Assembly: GCA_916700875.1 (NCBI GenBank)
Contig: CAKAKS010000038.1
Coordinates: forward strand, 16,867,826-16,931,825
Length of the DNA stretch: 64,000 nt
Source of the DNA: Sebastes aleutianus
Lineage: Eukaryota; Chordata; Actinopteri; Perciformes; Sebastidae
Direction: 5' to 3'
Shown here: positions 52,095 through 62,167 of the stretch, piece after piece
Layout: each line of letters starts with the position of its first letter
Position numbering within the stretch: the first letter of the stretch is position 1
The notes under the pieces: generated by a model
The model's input: only the letters and a program-made list of their open reading frames with translations
Database searches by the model: none
Told to the model about the DNA's origin: nothing
Translations under genes and position numbers: made by a program

Positions 52095-53439
52095 AGACAC
52101 ACACACACACACGTACCCTCATAGACACACACACACACACACAGCGCAGTGGAAATGCTCGCAGCGAGTGTGTGTGATGTGGAGGACGCTTTGTACAGCA
52201 ACGAAATCACACTACCAGCAGTGGTGCCAAGTGGACAATAAGGTGCCATGTGTTCTGACACAGAGCTGCACTCTGTCTGCTCTCTAACGGCTTTATGACA
52301 CCGAACATGTGTTTATAAAGGATTTATGGTTTAACAGGAGGAGATTCTGCGCTGCCAAACTGATACAAAGAGAAGAGAAGGCTGTAATTAGTTTGTACAG
52401 TATCTATTGGACTGAATATGCCCGTGTTTTTGTTCTTGTGATGAGCTTTTGGTTATTTATGAGCCTGTTTAGCAGGTGGAATGTTCCTTTATTTCTGTCT
52501 TTCAAGTCTCGTCCAGCCACTCGGGGGTCAACAAGGACTTGATAGCCTCTTCATCAGTTACAAACACAAAAGTAGAGATGTGTTTAGAACCTGATGGCCA
52601 CAATCTGCCCCATCAATGGTCTCACATGATTTCATCTGCATATCACATACCTGCCTCGTGATGCATGTACATCCAGGATACATGCCATATAGTTATTTAG
52701 GTGTTGATGATGTGGAGCTTTTTCTGGTTATTGTGTGGTAGCATATTATGTAACGCAAGCAGCAACCAGGGCTGAAATAGTACAACACTTTAACATACTT
52801 TTAGCCTTTTTTTAGTGACAAAAGGTGCAGTGTCTGGCATGCGAAGGGAGCATTGTGAGAGTTTTTTTATTGACTGACTGCAATGTTTTAAAAACTCGAG
52901 CTCTCCTGAACGCACCAGAGTTCAAAAATCTGTTGATGAATAGTGAATATGTTTTGGTTCTCCGTTACCTTTTAGAGTCCTGGTTGACTTTTAGCCAAAC
53001 ACATGATGTTTTTGTGTGAATAGATAATGATAATTTTACGTTGTATATAATATGGACCTATACATTTTTCAGTGCCAAATGTCACGCTTGAGTCCTGCAG
53101 CGTAGACGTACTGTAGATCTCTTGGTTTGTTTTAGGAAGCAGTGTGTATTTTTTCAACCACAAAATTTGGTCTGATCAAGTCAAGCAGATCAGACTCAGT
53201 GTGTGTGTGTGATGGTATCCCACTTTCCCTGGGTTGCTATGGAAACACAGCCCCATCATAGAGCTATTTTTCTGTTATATTATGTCAACAGATAAAGTCA
53301 AGCACTGCAGACCTTTGTTAAAGAAATAGCTTTATTCAACAAAATCATGTTCATGAGGAGATTTTGACATTCATTTTTACTGACTGAAAATATCACTTCA
53401 TTCAGAGGTGTTCTCGTGTAAACTGTATGTGAAAACCAT

Positions 53440-54534
53440 AGACTGTGTATAAAGATGGACGACGCGTCTCCACTTCCTCCCACTGTACAGAAGTGAAGCC
53501 AAAATATCTGGGATACGAGATAGACTTACCGCGGTAGTCGGCGTTATCGGTGTTACGCGGTGTTCGGGCACACACTGATTACATTACTTGCCCACTGCCC
53601 CCACCGTCGTTTTGCTTTTTTTGCAGAAATAAAACCAATTTAGTTCATTTTCGCGTATCAACGCCGTGTTATCGATACATATTCGGACGACTGACACTAC
53701 AAACTGAAAATGAAAGTGACTGCTCCGTACGGAGTCTCAGCACAGAGCAGCAGGACTCCGATTTCACACACACCGGATGACAGAGAGTTGACAGACAAGA
53801 CAATGACGGAGGATTTGGTGTCAAAGCGAAAAGCAATATCGCCTATTTGGCAATATTTCAGATTCAAACCCAATGCTATAAGGGAACCATAACATTAATG
53901 AGGCTATCGTCATGCAGAGGACGGAGCGGTCACAGACTGTGTGCGCGGCGGAGCAGCGTCGAGTGGAAGAGACACTGGACGCGCTTCACATGTTGACCGT
54001 CAGCTTCACTTGTAAAATGTATGGTGTAATTGGTAACACCGGTGTTGTCAAAAGTTCAATAACCGTTGGGATCCTCACCGTCACAGCCCTAATACGTGAG
54101 CTGCCGTCTTGGGATTTTGACGTCATTTGGAGCCGGAGTCTACGCAGTAGTGATCGGTAGTGACCGCGATATCGAGGTCACCCGCCCGAACCAATCGCGA
54201 GCCGAGCACGGCTGCAGCTTGTCAGCGAGAGAGACTCCCAGTTGTCAATCATGGCGTCTCACTCCTTTTTATAGCATCAGATAACTAATTAAAACCAAAC
54301 TTATCTGAAAAATGATCACTTGAACATACATCAGAGTGATAAGAACTACCTAAAATCACAGAAACCATCTTTGAGAAAAATGTATTTGACGTGTACTTTG
54401 ACTTTTTACTTTGGCCCATCCGCTAACATGGAAGGGGCGGGATTTATGACCTATACTGCAGCCAGCCACCAGGGGGCGATCAAGATGTTTTGGCTTCACT
54501 TTTGGGGAGCTGTCATGTCGTCCATCTTTATATA
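53440..54534. mobile_element. TIR transposon family A, copy 2, with nested hAT relic
   Basis: Outer ends: TAGACTGTGTATAAAGATGG and TGTCGTCCATCTTTATATA. Relative to the 227-991 copy, about 575 bp is inserted between 53519 and 54095. The insert holds a plus-strand fragment (53710-53892) with KRKAISPIWQYFRFKPNA, resembling the BED zinc-finger start of hAT transposases, then a stop. Confidence 0.75.
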
Positions 54535-55756
54535 AAATCTGAAAACCAGCACAGGGTGTGGACAGAATAATATAAGCACAAGGGCACAGAGCGTTATAAT
54601 TAGACTGTCTGGAAGGAGTTTTCCAGCTTTGGTTCACCCATTAATGACAATTATCCCTCTTAATATTGAATCTCATTATTTAGGCCCTCCAACTTCCTGT
54701 TGGCACGGCCATGACATGTGAAAAAAAACATCTATTTGTTATTCAAATCACTGAGGCACCAGTCTGTTTTGTTGCTAATCTCAGTCTGCAGTCACCAGGA
54801 AAGAAATGCAACATGAGAGGAATCATTCAGAAATGATATGAGTGATAATGATACATACAAATTAAGACAAGACTTTTGAACCACAACATTACATCTGGCA
54901 GACCTTATTAGTGTTTGTGTCATTTTGTCCTTGCCCTGTATCTGTATCTGTATCTGTTCACTGGTACATTTCTGCTGAGTAGGAGGAAACATCCAAAGGC
55001 GAGATTCCTAGATGTTATGTAGCGATGCATGTCTTGCATTGTTTGGATAGTTCTAAAACACGGAGGGGAAAGTGCAATACAGTAGAAATGTTGTTGCCAC
55101 AAGTGTTTATCATCATTTCAACACCAAGCCTTTCAGAGCACAGAGCTGCTTTCTCCTGTAGATCATAATGAATCAAAAAGAACAAGGGAGGATTGGGATT
55201 TCCTAAACAGTTTTAGTGCCAAAATACATCTTTGGCTCACTTTTAAATCTAAGTTGTGTGTTATGAGCAGCTTAGTCACTGTGCGTTAAAAGCAGAGACT
55301 CTAACATCTTGTAGAAGCTCTGACACTGAATGTTTTGTGGACACTGTTATGGTCACCCAAATTCAAATTGAAAGCTTCCTTGCGCCAATTAAGTATTTGC
55401 TATTATGTGGATGTAAAATCTAAACAAATACTAAAGAATCCTATTTATTTTCAAGGAAGTGTTACATGTGAGTCTTGAGATTGTTTCCTTTCCAGGACTT
55501 ACTGATATCCATAAATATTTCATCAACCATTTAAGATTATAAGAATAACATTCATAAATTCTGAGAGTGTATTTCCCCTTTAAAGGGAGACTATGTAACT
55601 TTTGCTGAACGGCAGGCACTGCAGCTTTTATAGGATAATGTTAAACAACTGTTTATCAGTTTAGCATTTAGCTAAAAGACTAAGCTACTGTAATAATAGC
55701 ACAAGTGGAAAAGAGTCATGACGGCAGTGACCTGACTATCTGTTATACATCTGTTT

Positions 55757-56396
55757 TTGGTAACACTTCATTTTACAGGTCTGCAAATTTCATGGTAATT
55801 AGGTGATAATTGGCAAGTAACTTTTTGAAATTTCTTTGGAATTACTGCCAAATTACCCCAATATTTATCTCAAAATGTATCGAAAATTACTTTATTATAA
55901 ACGTTATTTCATAATTATATTCTGCTATTTCCCAATAGCTGGTATTTTATTGAATACATTTCCAGGAAAAGAATACAAAGCTAATTGATATGCTTTATTT
56001 CCATGTCTGCTTATAAATAGATAATAATTAGCATATATCTTCTTTGAAATTTCTTAAAAAACTCCCTGAATCATTACATTAGCTACCAGGTTACATTTGT
56101 GTAGACAATAAGTCACACAATGGTGAGACTTGTGCCTGATTAGGAGTGTCTTCTATTAGTTTTGGTTTTCCACCTCCGATGAAGAGCAGCGAACAGCCGC
56201 TTCTCAAACTTAAGGGCCCTATTTTAGCATATAATTATTAAATAATGTTTATAATAACTTAATTTTTTGATACATTTTGAGGTAAATATTGGGGGTAATT
56301 TGGCAGTAATTCCAAAGAAATTTCAAATAGGTTACTTGCTAATTATCACCTTATTACCATGAACTTTGCGGACCTGTAAAATGAAGCGTTACCCTA
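55757..56396. mobile_element. Foldback MITE with ~140-nt inverted repeats
   Basis: Left arm GGTAACACTTCATTTTACAG, continuing through TTCTTTGGAATTACTGCC, pairs with the right arm GGCAGTAATTCCAAAGAA through CTGTAAAATGAAGCGTTACC. The arms span roughly 55757-55895 and 56255-56396, with about 360 nt between them. Confidence 0.88.
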
Positions 56397-57349
56397 TATT
56401 TACCTAAAAGTTGCTAACATCAGCCACCATGAGCTACTGGTCATACCAGGCCATGTAGCAGCAAAACTCCTGAGTGTGTTGACGTCAGCAACAAATTTCT
56501 TCATTACTTGTGAGTTCGGATTTTCATAACAGGAACACTGCTTTTTCTTCTCTTCAAAGTTATATAGTCTCTTTTAAAGATGCTTTTTGTCAAACCAAGT
56601 CAGTGACTCTTTGACTGCTAGAGCTGATAAAACAGAGCCATGGTCTGTTCATATTCAGTGTCATAGAAAGGCCTTGTGGTAGTTATTTTTACTATTAACC
56701 TGTACATGACGCACACATGCACAAACGCTCCTCTGCTCATTGTGTTCAAAGAGCAGATTAATCGTGCTATATTACTTATTTATTGTAAGATATTGTTTAT
56801 TTATGTATTTTTGAGGTGCCATGTTCAGAGGTTTGACAATGTGGAAGTGCATTCTTGAGAAGAAAACAAGTTAGTGGTTTGAAGCTGCCATGCTGGAACG
56901 TAAAAGTACTTGTTGTTATGTTTTGTGGCCACTTGAGGGCAGCAGAAGAGCAAGTCAGTGTGATGACGCTCATCTCTGTCCTCTGGTGTCAAATGCTGTA
57001 ATGGACAGGAAACCAACAGGAAGGTGTATTTAGTGTTTTATCAGCCGTTGTCATGACTGTGTAGTTGCGTTTTTTTTTTTTAAAGCAATGTTGTTTAAAA
57101 CCTGTTTGCATGTTAAAATAAAAAACACAAAGAGAGGACACATTGAAGGCTTTGTACTATTGTAATATTGTTGATGTGTAAATATATGCCCATGTTTGGT
57201 ATGTTGTTATTATTTATTAGTTGTAAATGAAAAAAATAGTCAACCACAGAGCAATACGTCTCCCCTCGTGTCCCCTCAACCTTCTGACAGCTGAAGCCAC
57301 CTGTCTTTTCTAAAGCAGCGTTTTACTATGTCAACATTTGACTGAAATT

Positions 57350-57545
57350 AATAAATTATAGGTTTTATGTGACATCTCCGGGTGAGTTTGTTGTCTTTTT
57401 TTGGCCTATATTCAAACACTGTGTAGTTGTGTACAAGTCAAAGTGTTTGTCAAGTGCATTTGACCAATGATATCACACCAACAGTGTAAAGACCCTCTGT
57501 GAAGCATATAAAAGAAAGTGGCCTTTCAACTGTCTCTGCGAAATT
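57350..57545 (+). promoter_or_regulatory. Orphan lectin promoter copy without gene
   Basis: Closely matches the promoters of the three lectin genes: TTTGACCAATGATATCAC near 57460, TATAAAAG at 57507-57514 and the start of the 5' leader (GGCCTTTCAACTGTCTCTG). Similarity to copy 3 begins about 57350. After about 57540 the sequence diverges and no lectin ORF follows; an L1-like relic comes next. It is the residue of a truncated or recombined lectin unit. Confidence 0.75.
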
Positions 57546-57717
57546 CTGGAAAGTTTGGTCCTAGGGAGGATTTTATTATCTTGATTAAGCTGATATATTA
57601 TTAACCCAGGGTCAGTGAACTGATTACTGGCAAACGATCATCAGAGTTCTTCTTGTTTATTACTAACCTCATGAATCCAGCCTTAATTTCCATCTTACAG
57701 TTCTTTGCTTCCTTGTC

Positions 57718-58330
57718 AGGGTATCAAATTTATTTTGATAACAAATGACTATGATAATTGGATATGGCGAGAATATACAGAACTTTCCTGACTTCCTGTT
57801 TCTTGGTCTACTTCTAGATTTTTTGTACCTACGAATAACTGTAATATTAGAAACCCATTATGGCTCAATTTAAACAAAGTACGTATAGTTGTCAAGAACA
57901 ATCTTATTAGTAACATTAATTTGCCCATGTCATGGATGGGTAGAATGAATGTATTACCCTCACGACTATGTCCTATGCAGATGTCACCAACTTACATCCC
58001 AAAGAAGACGGCAAAAAATATTGAAAGGCATTCCTCAGAGTTCATATGACAGAGGAAACCACCAAGGTTTGGTATATAAACCTTAAATTTCCCAAAAGAG
58101 AGAAGAGGTCTAGCATTTCCAAATGTTATATACACTAACAGCCTGTCATAGTAGACTCACTTATACTGTATGTGTGTTCAGTGATATATAAATGGACGAG
58201 AGGAGCTCACAAGCAAAAAGAAATCCTCTTCTAAATCAGACAAGTTAATACTTATCTCTATCAAAGTCTGGCAGGATATGACTAACATTGCGGGTACAAA
58301 GGGTACTTTCACTCTATTAATGAATAATAG
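57718..58330 (+). mobile_element. L1-like LINE relic upstream of lectin 1
   Basis: The plus-strand translation contains LPMSWMGRMNVLPSRLCPM and later RGLAFPNV, resembling the C-terminal part of L1/Tx1 ORF2 (the LPLSLWGRI...KMNVLP and GGLgLPN blocks). It is interrupted by stop codons and frame changes. From 57921 onward it is duplicated at 60998-61440. Confidence 0.7.
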
Positions 58331-58419
58331 GGATTGCTTAATGTTAATAATAATGTTTAATGTGGTGCTGTTTGCTTATGTTCAGATACTTTGTAGTTGT
58401 GTACAACTGAAAGTGTTTG

Positions 58420-58576
58420 CCAAGTGCATTTGACCAATGATATCACACCAACAGTGCAGACACCCTCTGTGAAGCATATAAAAGAAAGTGGCCTTTCAAC
58501 TGTCTCTGAAAGATTCTGGATAACATACAACAGTACAGATCACGTACTCCAAAGACTTAGAGACTCAGACACCAAC
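58420..58576 (+). promoter_or_regulatory. Promoter and 5' UTR of lectin 1
   Basis: TATAAAAG at 58477-58484, about 93 nt upstream of the ATG, with a CCAAT element in TTTGACCAATGATATCAC roughly 45 nt further upstream. All four copies in the array keep both elements. The expected transcription start is near 58508. Confidence 0.8.
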
Positions 58577-59065
58577 ATGCTCTTGTTCCTCTTCTTGTTT
58601 GGTCTGGCTCTGGGTGCCGTGTCTCCTTCTGAGGAACATGAAGTGCAGCTACAGCGTGCCAGCTGTCCCACGTTCTGGGACAGCTTCAACAACCGCTGCT
58701 ACAAGTACGTCGCCACACGTATGACCTGGGCTGATGCAGAGCTCCACTGTGTCTCAGAGGGAGCCAACCTGGTGTCTATCCACAGTCTGGATGAAGAGAA
58801 CTTCGTCAAATCCCTGATCGAGAACTTTGACCCTGCTCGGGGACATACCTGGATCGGACTCAGCGACACCCAGAAGGAAGGGGCATGGATGTGGTCTGAT
58901 GGTTCTGCAATCAACTTTGTCTCATGGGATGCAGGACAGCCAGACAACGGTGCAGGAATTGAACACTGTGTTCACACAAACTTTGGCATAGATTTTAAAT
59001 GGAACGATAACCCGTGCTCTATTACATTAACTTTTGTTTGTGTATCTCGCACAATCTGTCCTTAG
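58577..59065 (+). CDS. Secreted C-type lectin 1 (QPD type, intronless)
   Basis: 162-aa single-exon C-type lectin-like protein of the small secreted fish type (ladderlectin / lactose-binding lectin group). A signal peptide (MLLFLFLFGLALGA) is followed by one CTLD starting at Cys30, with the long-form Cys30/Cys41 pair, Cys58, WIGL at 92-95, Cys131, Cys147 and Cys155. The calcium/sugar site has QPD at 121-123, Glu129 and WND at 142-144; QPD is classically associated with galactose binding. The start is chosen to match copies 2 and 3 and the promoter spacing; an upstream in-frame ATG at 58397 lies before the TATA box. The polyadenylation signal is at 59134. Such lectins act as extracellular pattern-recognition proteins; ligand and tissue are inferred only. 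Confidence 0.95.
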   Translation: MLLFLFLFGLALGAVSPSEEHEVQLQRASCPTFWDSFNNRCYKYVATRMTWADAELHCVSEGANLVSIHSLDEENFVKSLIENFDPARGHTWIGLSDTQKEGAWMWSDGSAINFVSWDAGQPDNGAGIEHCVHTNFGIDFKWNDNPCSITLTFVCVSRTICP

Positions 59066-59133
59066 CAACCAAGAAGATTATGTCTGATTGAACTTTCCGC
59101 CTGTTGCTCTGTAGTAATACCTTAAGTCTGAAC

Positions 59134-59139
59134 AATAAA
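59134..59139 (+). terminator. Polyadenylation signal of lectin 1
   Basis: AATAAA 69 nt after the stop codon, followed by a GTGTGTGT-containing downstream stretch, as expected for a cleavage/polyadenylation site. Confidence 0.8.
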
Positions 59140-59279
59140 GATACACGGGCAAGTGTGTGTACAGAAGTCATTTCATTAATCTTCATTTTCATGAATGTTG
59201 GACACTAAAATGTCAATGGTGGGTCAAAGGAAATATTTCCAAACCTTTTGAATAATGTAATATTTTTCTTTCCTCCTCA

Positions 59280-59400
59280 TTGACCCATAGAAAAAAGTAA
59301 TTTAACTGTCAACAATGATATGGATACTTTCTCATATATAACTCTACTCATGAATAAAAGGGGTTGTTTGATGATGATAATGTTATCAAGTGTTATTACA
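59280..59400 (+). mobile_element. Small relic related to the L1-like block
   Basis: The stretch around ACTTTCTCATATATAACTCT and the following AATAAAAGGGGTTGTTTGATG resembles the end of the duplicated L1-like block at about 58310-58370 and 61380-61440. It suggests a further partial copy of the unit. Confidence 0.4.
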
Positions 59401-59404
59401 CGGC

Positions 59405-60025
59405 TGTGTTTGTTTGTTTGTTTATTTAGATCCCCATTAGCTTTTGCATAGCAGCAGCTATTCTTCCTGGGGTCAACATAGTTTACATGGTGACGATAAA
59501 AAAATACAAATTCACGCTACTCATCGTAATACACTAACATAACACATCGTAATGCACGTCTACTGTAAATAAAACAATAACAATTGACACAGTTTAAATA
59601 ACACAAACACAAAGAAAATAGAAAGGCTCAGACCCAATATACTCTTACATACCAAAGAATACTTATTAATTACTAAAGTTTCTTCTTAAGTAATGCTCTT
59701 TCAGTGTTTTTTTAAAACCATATATATCATTTCGTTGTATAATATGATTTGGCAGTGAATTCCATTCTTGCATTGCTCTGTATATTGTTGTACGTTGACC
59801 TGATTTGGTTTTGGATTTTGGTAAAGTAAAACAACCTGCAGCTGCATGCCTTGTGGAATAATTGTTTGTATCTGTACTAAAGGATAGTTTTTTGTAAAAT
59901 AAATAAATAAAAGGAGTCTTTGTTGTTTTGACATTCTTAATGAAAACCATCAATGAATACAGCAATCTATTTTTCACTTCAAACCAAGAGAGTTGTTGAA
60001 TACTTGATTCTGATTGGTCAATCAC
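59405..60025 (-). mobile_element. Non-LTR retrotransposon 3' end (CR1/L2-like), minus strand
   Basis: Minus-strand ORF of 119 aa (59666-60025) matches the C-terminal tail typical of CR1/L2/Rex-type LINE reverse transcriptases: KTPFIYLFYKKL, TRHAAAGCFTLPKSKT, then AMQEWNSLPNHI and FKKTLKEHYL. The 3' UTR continues to about 59405 and ends in an (AAAC)n-type tail, seen on the plus strand as TGTTTGTTTGTTT. It is 5'-truncated and not functional. Confidence 0.82.
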
Positions 60026-60305
60026 GGCGTTCTACGGTCTGTTATTTCTTTATAGCAGACCGTTGCTATGTATAGCAGACCGTTGCTATGGGCGTAGTTC
60101 TGATGTCGAACTCTGGCAAACCGTTTTTGTGTCAAATTATTGATTTCTTCAGTAAGTAGCCGTGTAATAAGCAGGATAATGTACAGCTAGCAGGTCATTG
60201 TTGTGAAAGAATCCTCTTCAGGGCGATGAGAGCATGATGTGCAGCATCGCCCTGTCGGGGATTCTTTCACAGCAATGACCAGCTTGCTGTATATTATCCC
60301 TTACT
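60002..60305. repeat. Palindromic element with ~55-nt arms
   Basis: Long imperfect inverted repeat: GGATAATGTACAGCTAGCAG (from 60172) pairs with CTTGCTGTATATTATCC (ending about 60299), and the arms continue through GTCATTGTTGTGAAAGAAT and AGGGCGATG. On its left are two tandem copies of a 20-nt unit (TATAGCAGACCGTTGCTATG). It resembles a non-autonomous DNA transposon or foldback repeat. Confidence 0.75.
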
Positions 60306-60589
60306 TAGTGTATCAAGAGTGTTTTAGGGCTTTTCCAATGAAAATGTCAGCCAAAATAAAAGGAAATGACAACCGCTTTATGGATCTATGTGACCTCTGA
60401 TAAATCACTTGACCTGGTCCAAAGGGCGAAGGGCACATTAGATAAAAAGGTTCTTGGTTGTTTCTGAATCATAATAGTCATTGAGGGATAAACTTTCTGT
60501 CTTTCTCCTCTCTGTTATAGCTCTGTTTATAGCTCCTATTTGTTTGATACTGTGATAATGTTGATAAGCATTTTATAATGCAATAAAAA

Positions 60590-60995
60590 CAGAGTTCAAC
60601 AACTGTTGATGAATAGTGAATGTTTATTGCTTGTCTTTTATTTCCTTGTTTTCATTTTAGAGTCCTAGTTAATTTTTACCCAAACACTCTTCATTCACGT
60701 TACTCATTGGACTATGCTGTTTTCGATCCAATAGATAATAATAATTTAACATTGTACTGTAAATAATATGTATTTTTCAGTGCCAGATATCACATTGAGT
60801 CCTGCAGCATAGATGTACTGTATGTCTCTTGTTTGTTTAGGAATCAGTGTCTTTTTCAACACAGAATTTCCTTGAATGAGCCCTGGATACACGTCTGGTT
60901 GATGATCATGTAAAGCAGATCAGACTCCTCGTAGAGATGCTTTCTGACATTATGATGGCTGATTTCAGGGTGTGTGATGGTATCCCTCTCACCTC
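60590..60995 (+). repeat. Paralogous copy of a rapgef5 3' segment
   Basis: Collinear with 52925-53222 in the rapgef5 3' region: both contain CTGTTGATGAATAGTGAAT, TTTTAGAGTCCTGGTTGA/TAGTTAA, TTTTTCAGTGCCA, TGAGTCCTGCAGC, AAGCAGATCAGACTC and GTGTGTGATGGTATCCC in the same order, with small indels and point differences. It sits between lectin 1 and lectin 2. Confidence 0.8.
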
Positions 60996-60997
60996 AT

Positions 60998-61440
60998 TTG
61001 CCCATGTCATGGATGGGTAGAATGAATGTATTACCCTCACAACTATGTCCTATGCAGATGTCACCAACTTACATCCCAAAGAAGACAGTAGAAAAATATT
61101 GAAAAGCATTCCTCAGAGTTCATATGACAGAGGAAACCACCAAGGTTTGGTATATAAACCTTAAATTTTCCAAAAGACAGAAGAGGTCTAGCATTTACAA
61201 ATGTTATATACACTAACAGCCTGTCATAGTAGACTCACTTATACTGTATGTGTGTTCAGTGATATATAAATGGATGAGAGAAGCTCACAAACAAAAAGAA
61301 ATCATCTTCTAAATCAGACAAGTTAATACTTATCTCTATCAAGAGTCTGGCAGGATATGACTAACATCGCGGGTACAAAGGGTACTTTCACTCTATTAAT
61401 GTATAATAGGGATTGCTTGATGATGATCATAATGATGTTT
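60998..61440 (+). mobile_element. L1-like LINE relic upstream of lectin 2 (duplicate)
   Basis: Nearly identical to 57921-58370, including the same stop codons and the GATGGGTAGAATGAATGTAT stretch. It therefore arrived by duplication with the lectin unit, not as a separate insertion. Confidence 0.85.
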
Positions 61441-61479
61441 AATGTGGTGTTGTTGGCTTAAGTTCAGATACCGTGTGTT

Positions 61480-61642
61480 TGCCAAGTGCATTTGACCAAT
61501 GATATCACACCAACACTGCAGACACCCTCTGTGAAGCATATAAAAGAAAGTGGCCTTTCAACTGTCTCTGAAAGATTCTTGATAACATACAACAGTACAG
61601 ATCACGTACTCCGAAGACTTAGACAGAGACTCTGACGCCAAC
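61480..61642 (+). promoter_or_regulatory. Promoter and 5' UTR of lectin 2
   Basis: TATAAAAG at 61539-61546, about 97 nt before the ATG. The TTTGACCAATGATATCAC CCAAT-type block and the leader GGCCTTTCAACTGTCTCTG are the same as in copy 1. Confidence 0.8.
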
Positions 61643-62131
61643 ATGCTCTTGTTCCTCTTCTTGTTTGGTCTGGCTCTGGGTGCCGTGTCTCCTTCTGATG
61701 ACCATCAAGTGAAGCTACAGCGTGGCAGCTGTCCCATGTTCTGGTACAGCTTCAACAACCGCTGCTACAAGTATGTCGCCACACGTATAACCTGGGCTGA
61801 TGCAGAGCTCCACTGTGTCTCAGAGGGAGCCAACCTGGTGTCTATCCACAGTCTGGATGAAGAGAACTTCGTCAAATCCCTGATCAAAAACTTTGACCAC
61901 GCTGAGGGACCCACCTGGATCGGACTCAGTGACATCCACAAAGAAGGCAGATGGATGTGGTCTGATGGCTGCGCAGTGGACTTTGTCTTTTGGAGTATAG
62001 GAGAACCGAACAACTATGGAGGACGAGAACACTGCATTCAAAACAAACACAACAATGTTCAGAAATGGAATGACGGCCTATGTTCTGATATTATACCCTC
62101 TGTTTGTGCATCTCGTATAACCTGTCCTTAG
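61643..62131 (+). CDS. Secreted C-type lectin 2 (EPN type, intronless)
   Basis: 162 aa, same length and layout as lectin 1: identical signal peptide and CTLD cysteines at 30, 41, 58, 131, 147 and 155. The sugar-site tripeptide at 121-123 is EPN (mannose-type in the classical rule) where lectin 1 has QPD; Glu129 and WND at 142-144 are kept. It has an additional Cys110 (SDGCAVDF). The N-terminal half is nearly the same as lectin 1, while the segment around residues 103-155 has changed strongly. A transposon starts about 40 nt after the stop, and no native polyadenylation signal is seen before it. Confidence 0.95.
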   Translation: MLLFLFLFGLALGAVSPSDDHQVKLQRGSCPMFWYSFNNRCYKYVATRITWADAELHCVSEGANLVSIHSLDEENFVKSLIKNFDHAEGPTWIGLSDIHKEGRWMWSDGCAVDFVFWSIGEPNNYGGREHCIQNKHNNVQKWNDGLCSDIIPSVCASRITCP

Positions 62132-62167
62132 CACCTGAGATAGTTACATATGTCTCCTCAACCCTGT

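Larger units (their letters stand above)
52095..57122 (+). other. rapgef5: rapgef5 3' UTR and downstream sequence
   Basis: No coding sequence was found after the rapgef5 stop until the lectin array. AATAAA at 57117-57122, followed by a T/G-rich stretch, is a plausible distal polyadenylation signal, which would make the UTR up to about 5 kb. Other AATAAA copies inside transposons (for example near 53625) leave the true end open. The AATAAA at 57350-57355 lies where homology to the lectin promoter unit begins, so it is less likely to belong to rapgef5. The stretch holds a (CA)n tract (52098-52142), a TIR element (53440-54534) and a foldback element (55757-56396). Confidence 0.45.

Noticed and set aside
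58397..58576. N-terminal extension of lectin 1 from the ATG at 58397
   Set aside because: The ATG lies upstream of the TATA box, the extension is absent from lectins 2 and 3, and the signal peptide begins at 58577.
61765..62050. Minus-strand frames opposite the lectin genes
   Set aside because: Antisense shadows; the same pattern appears opposite lectin 1.
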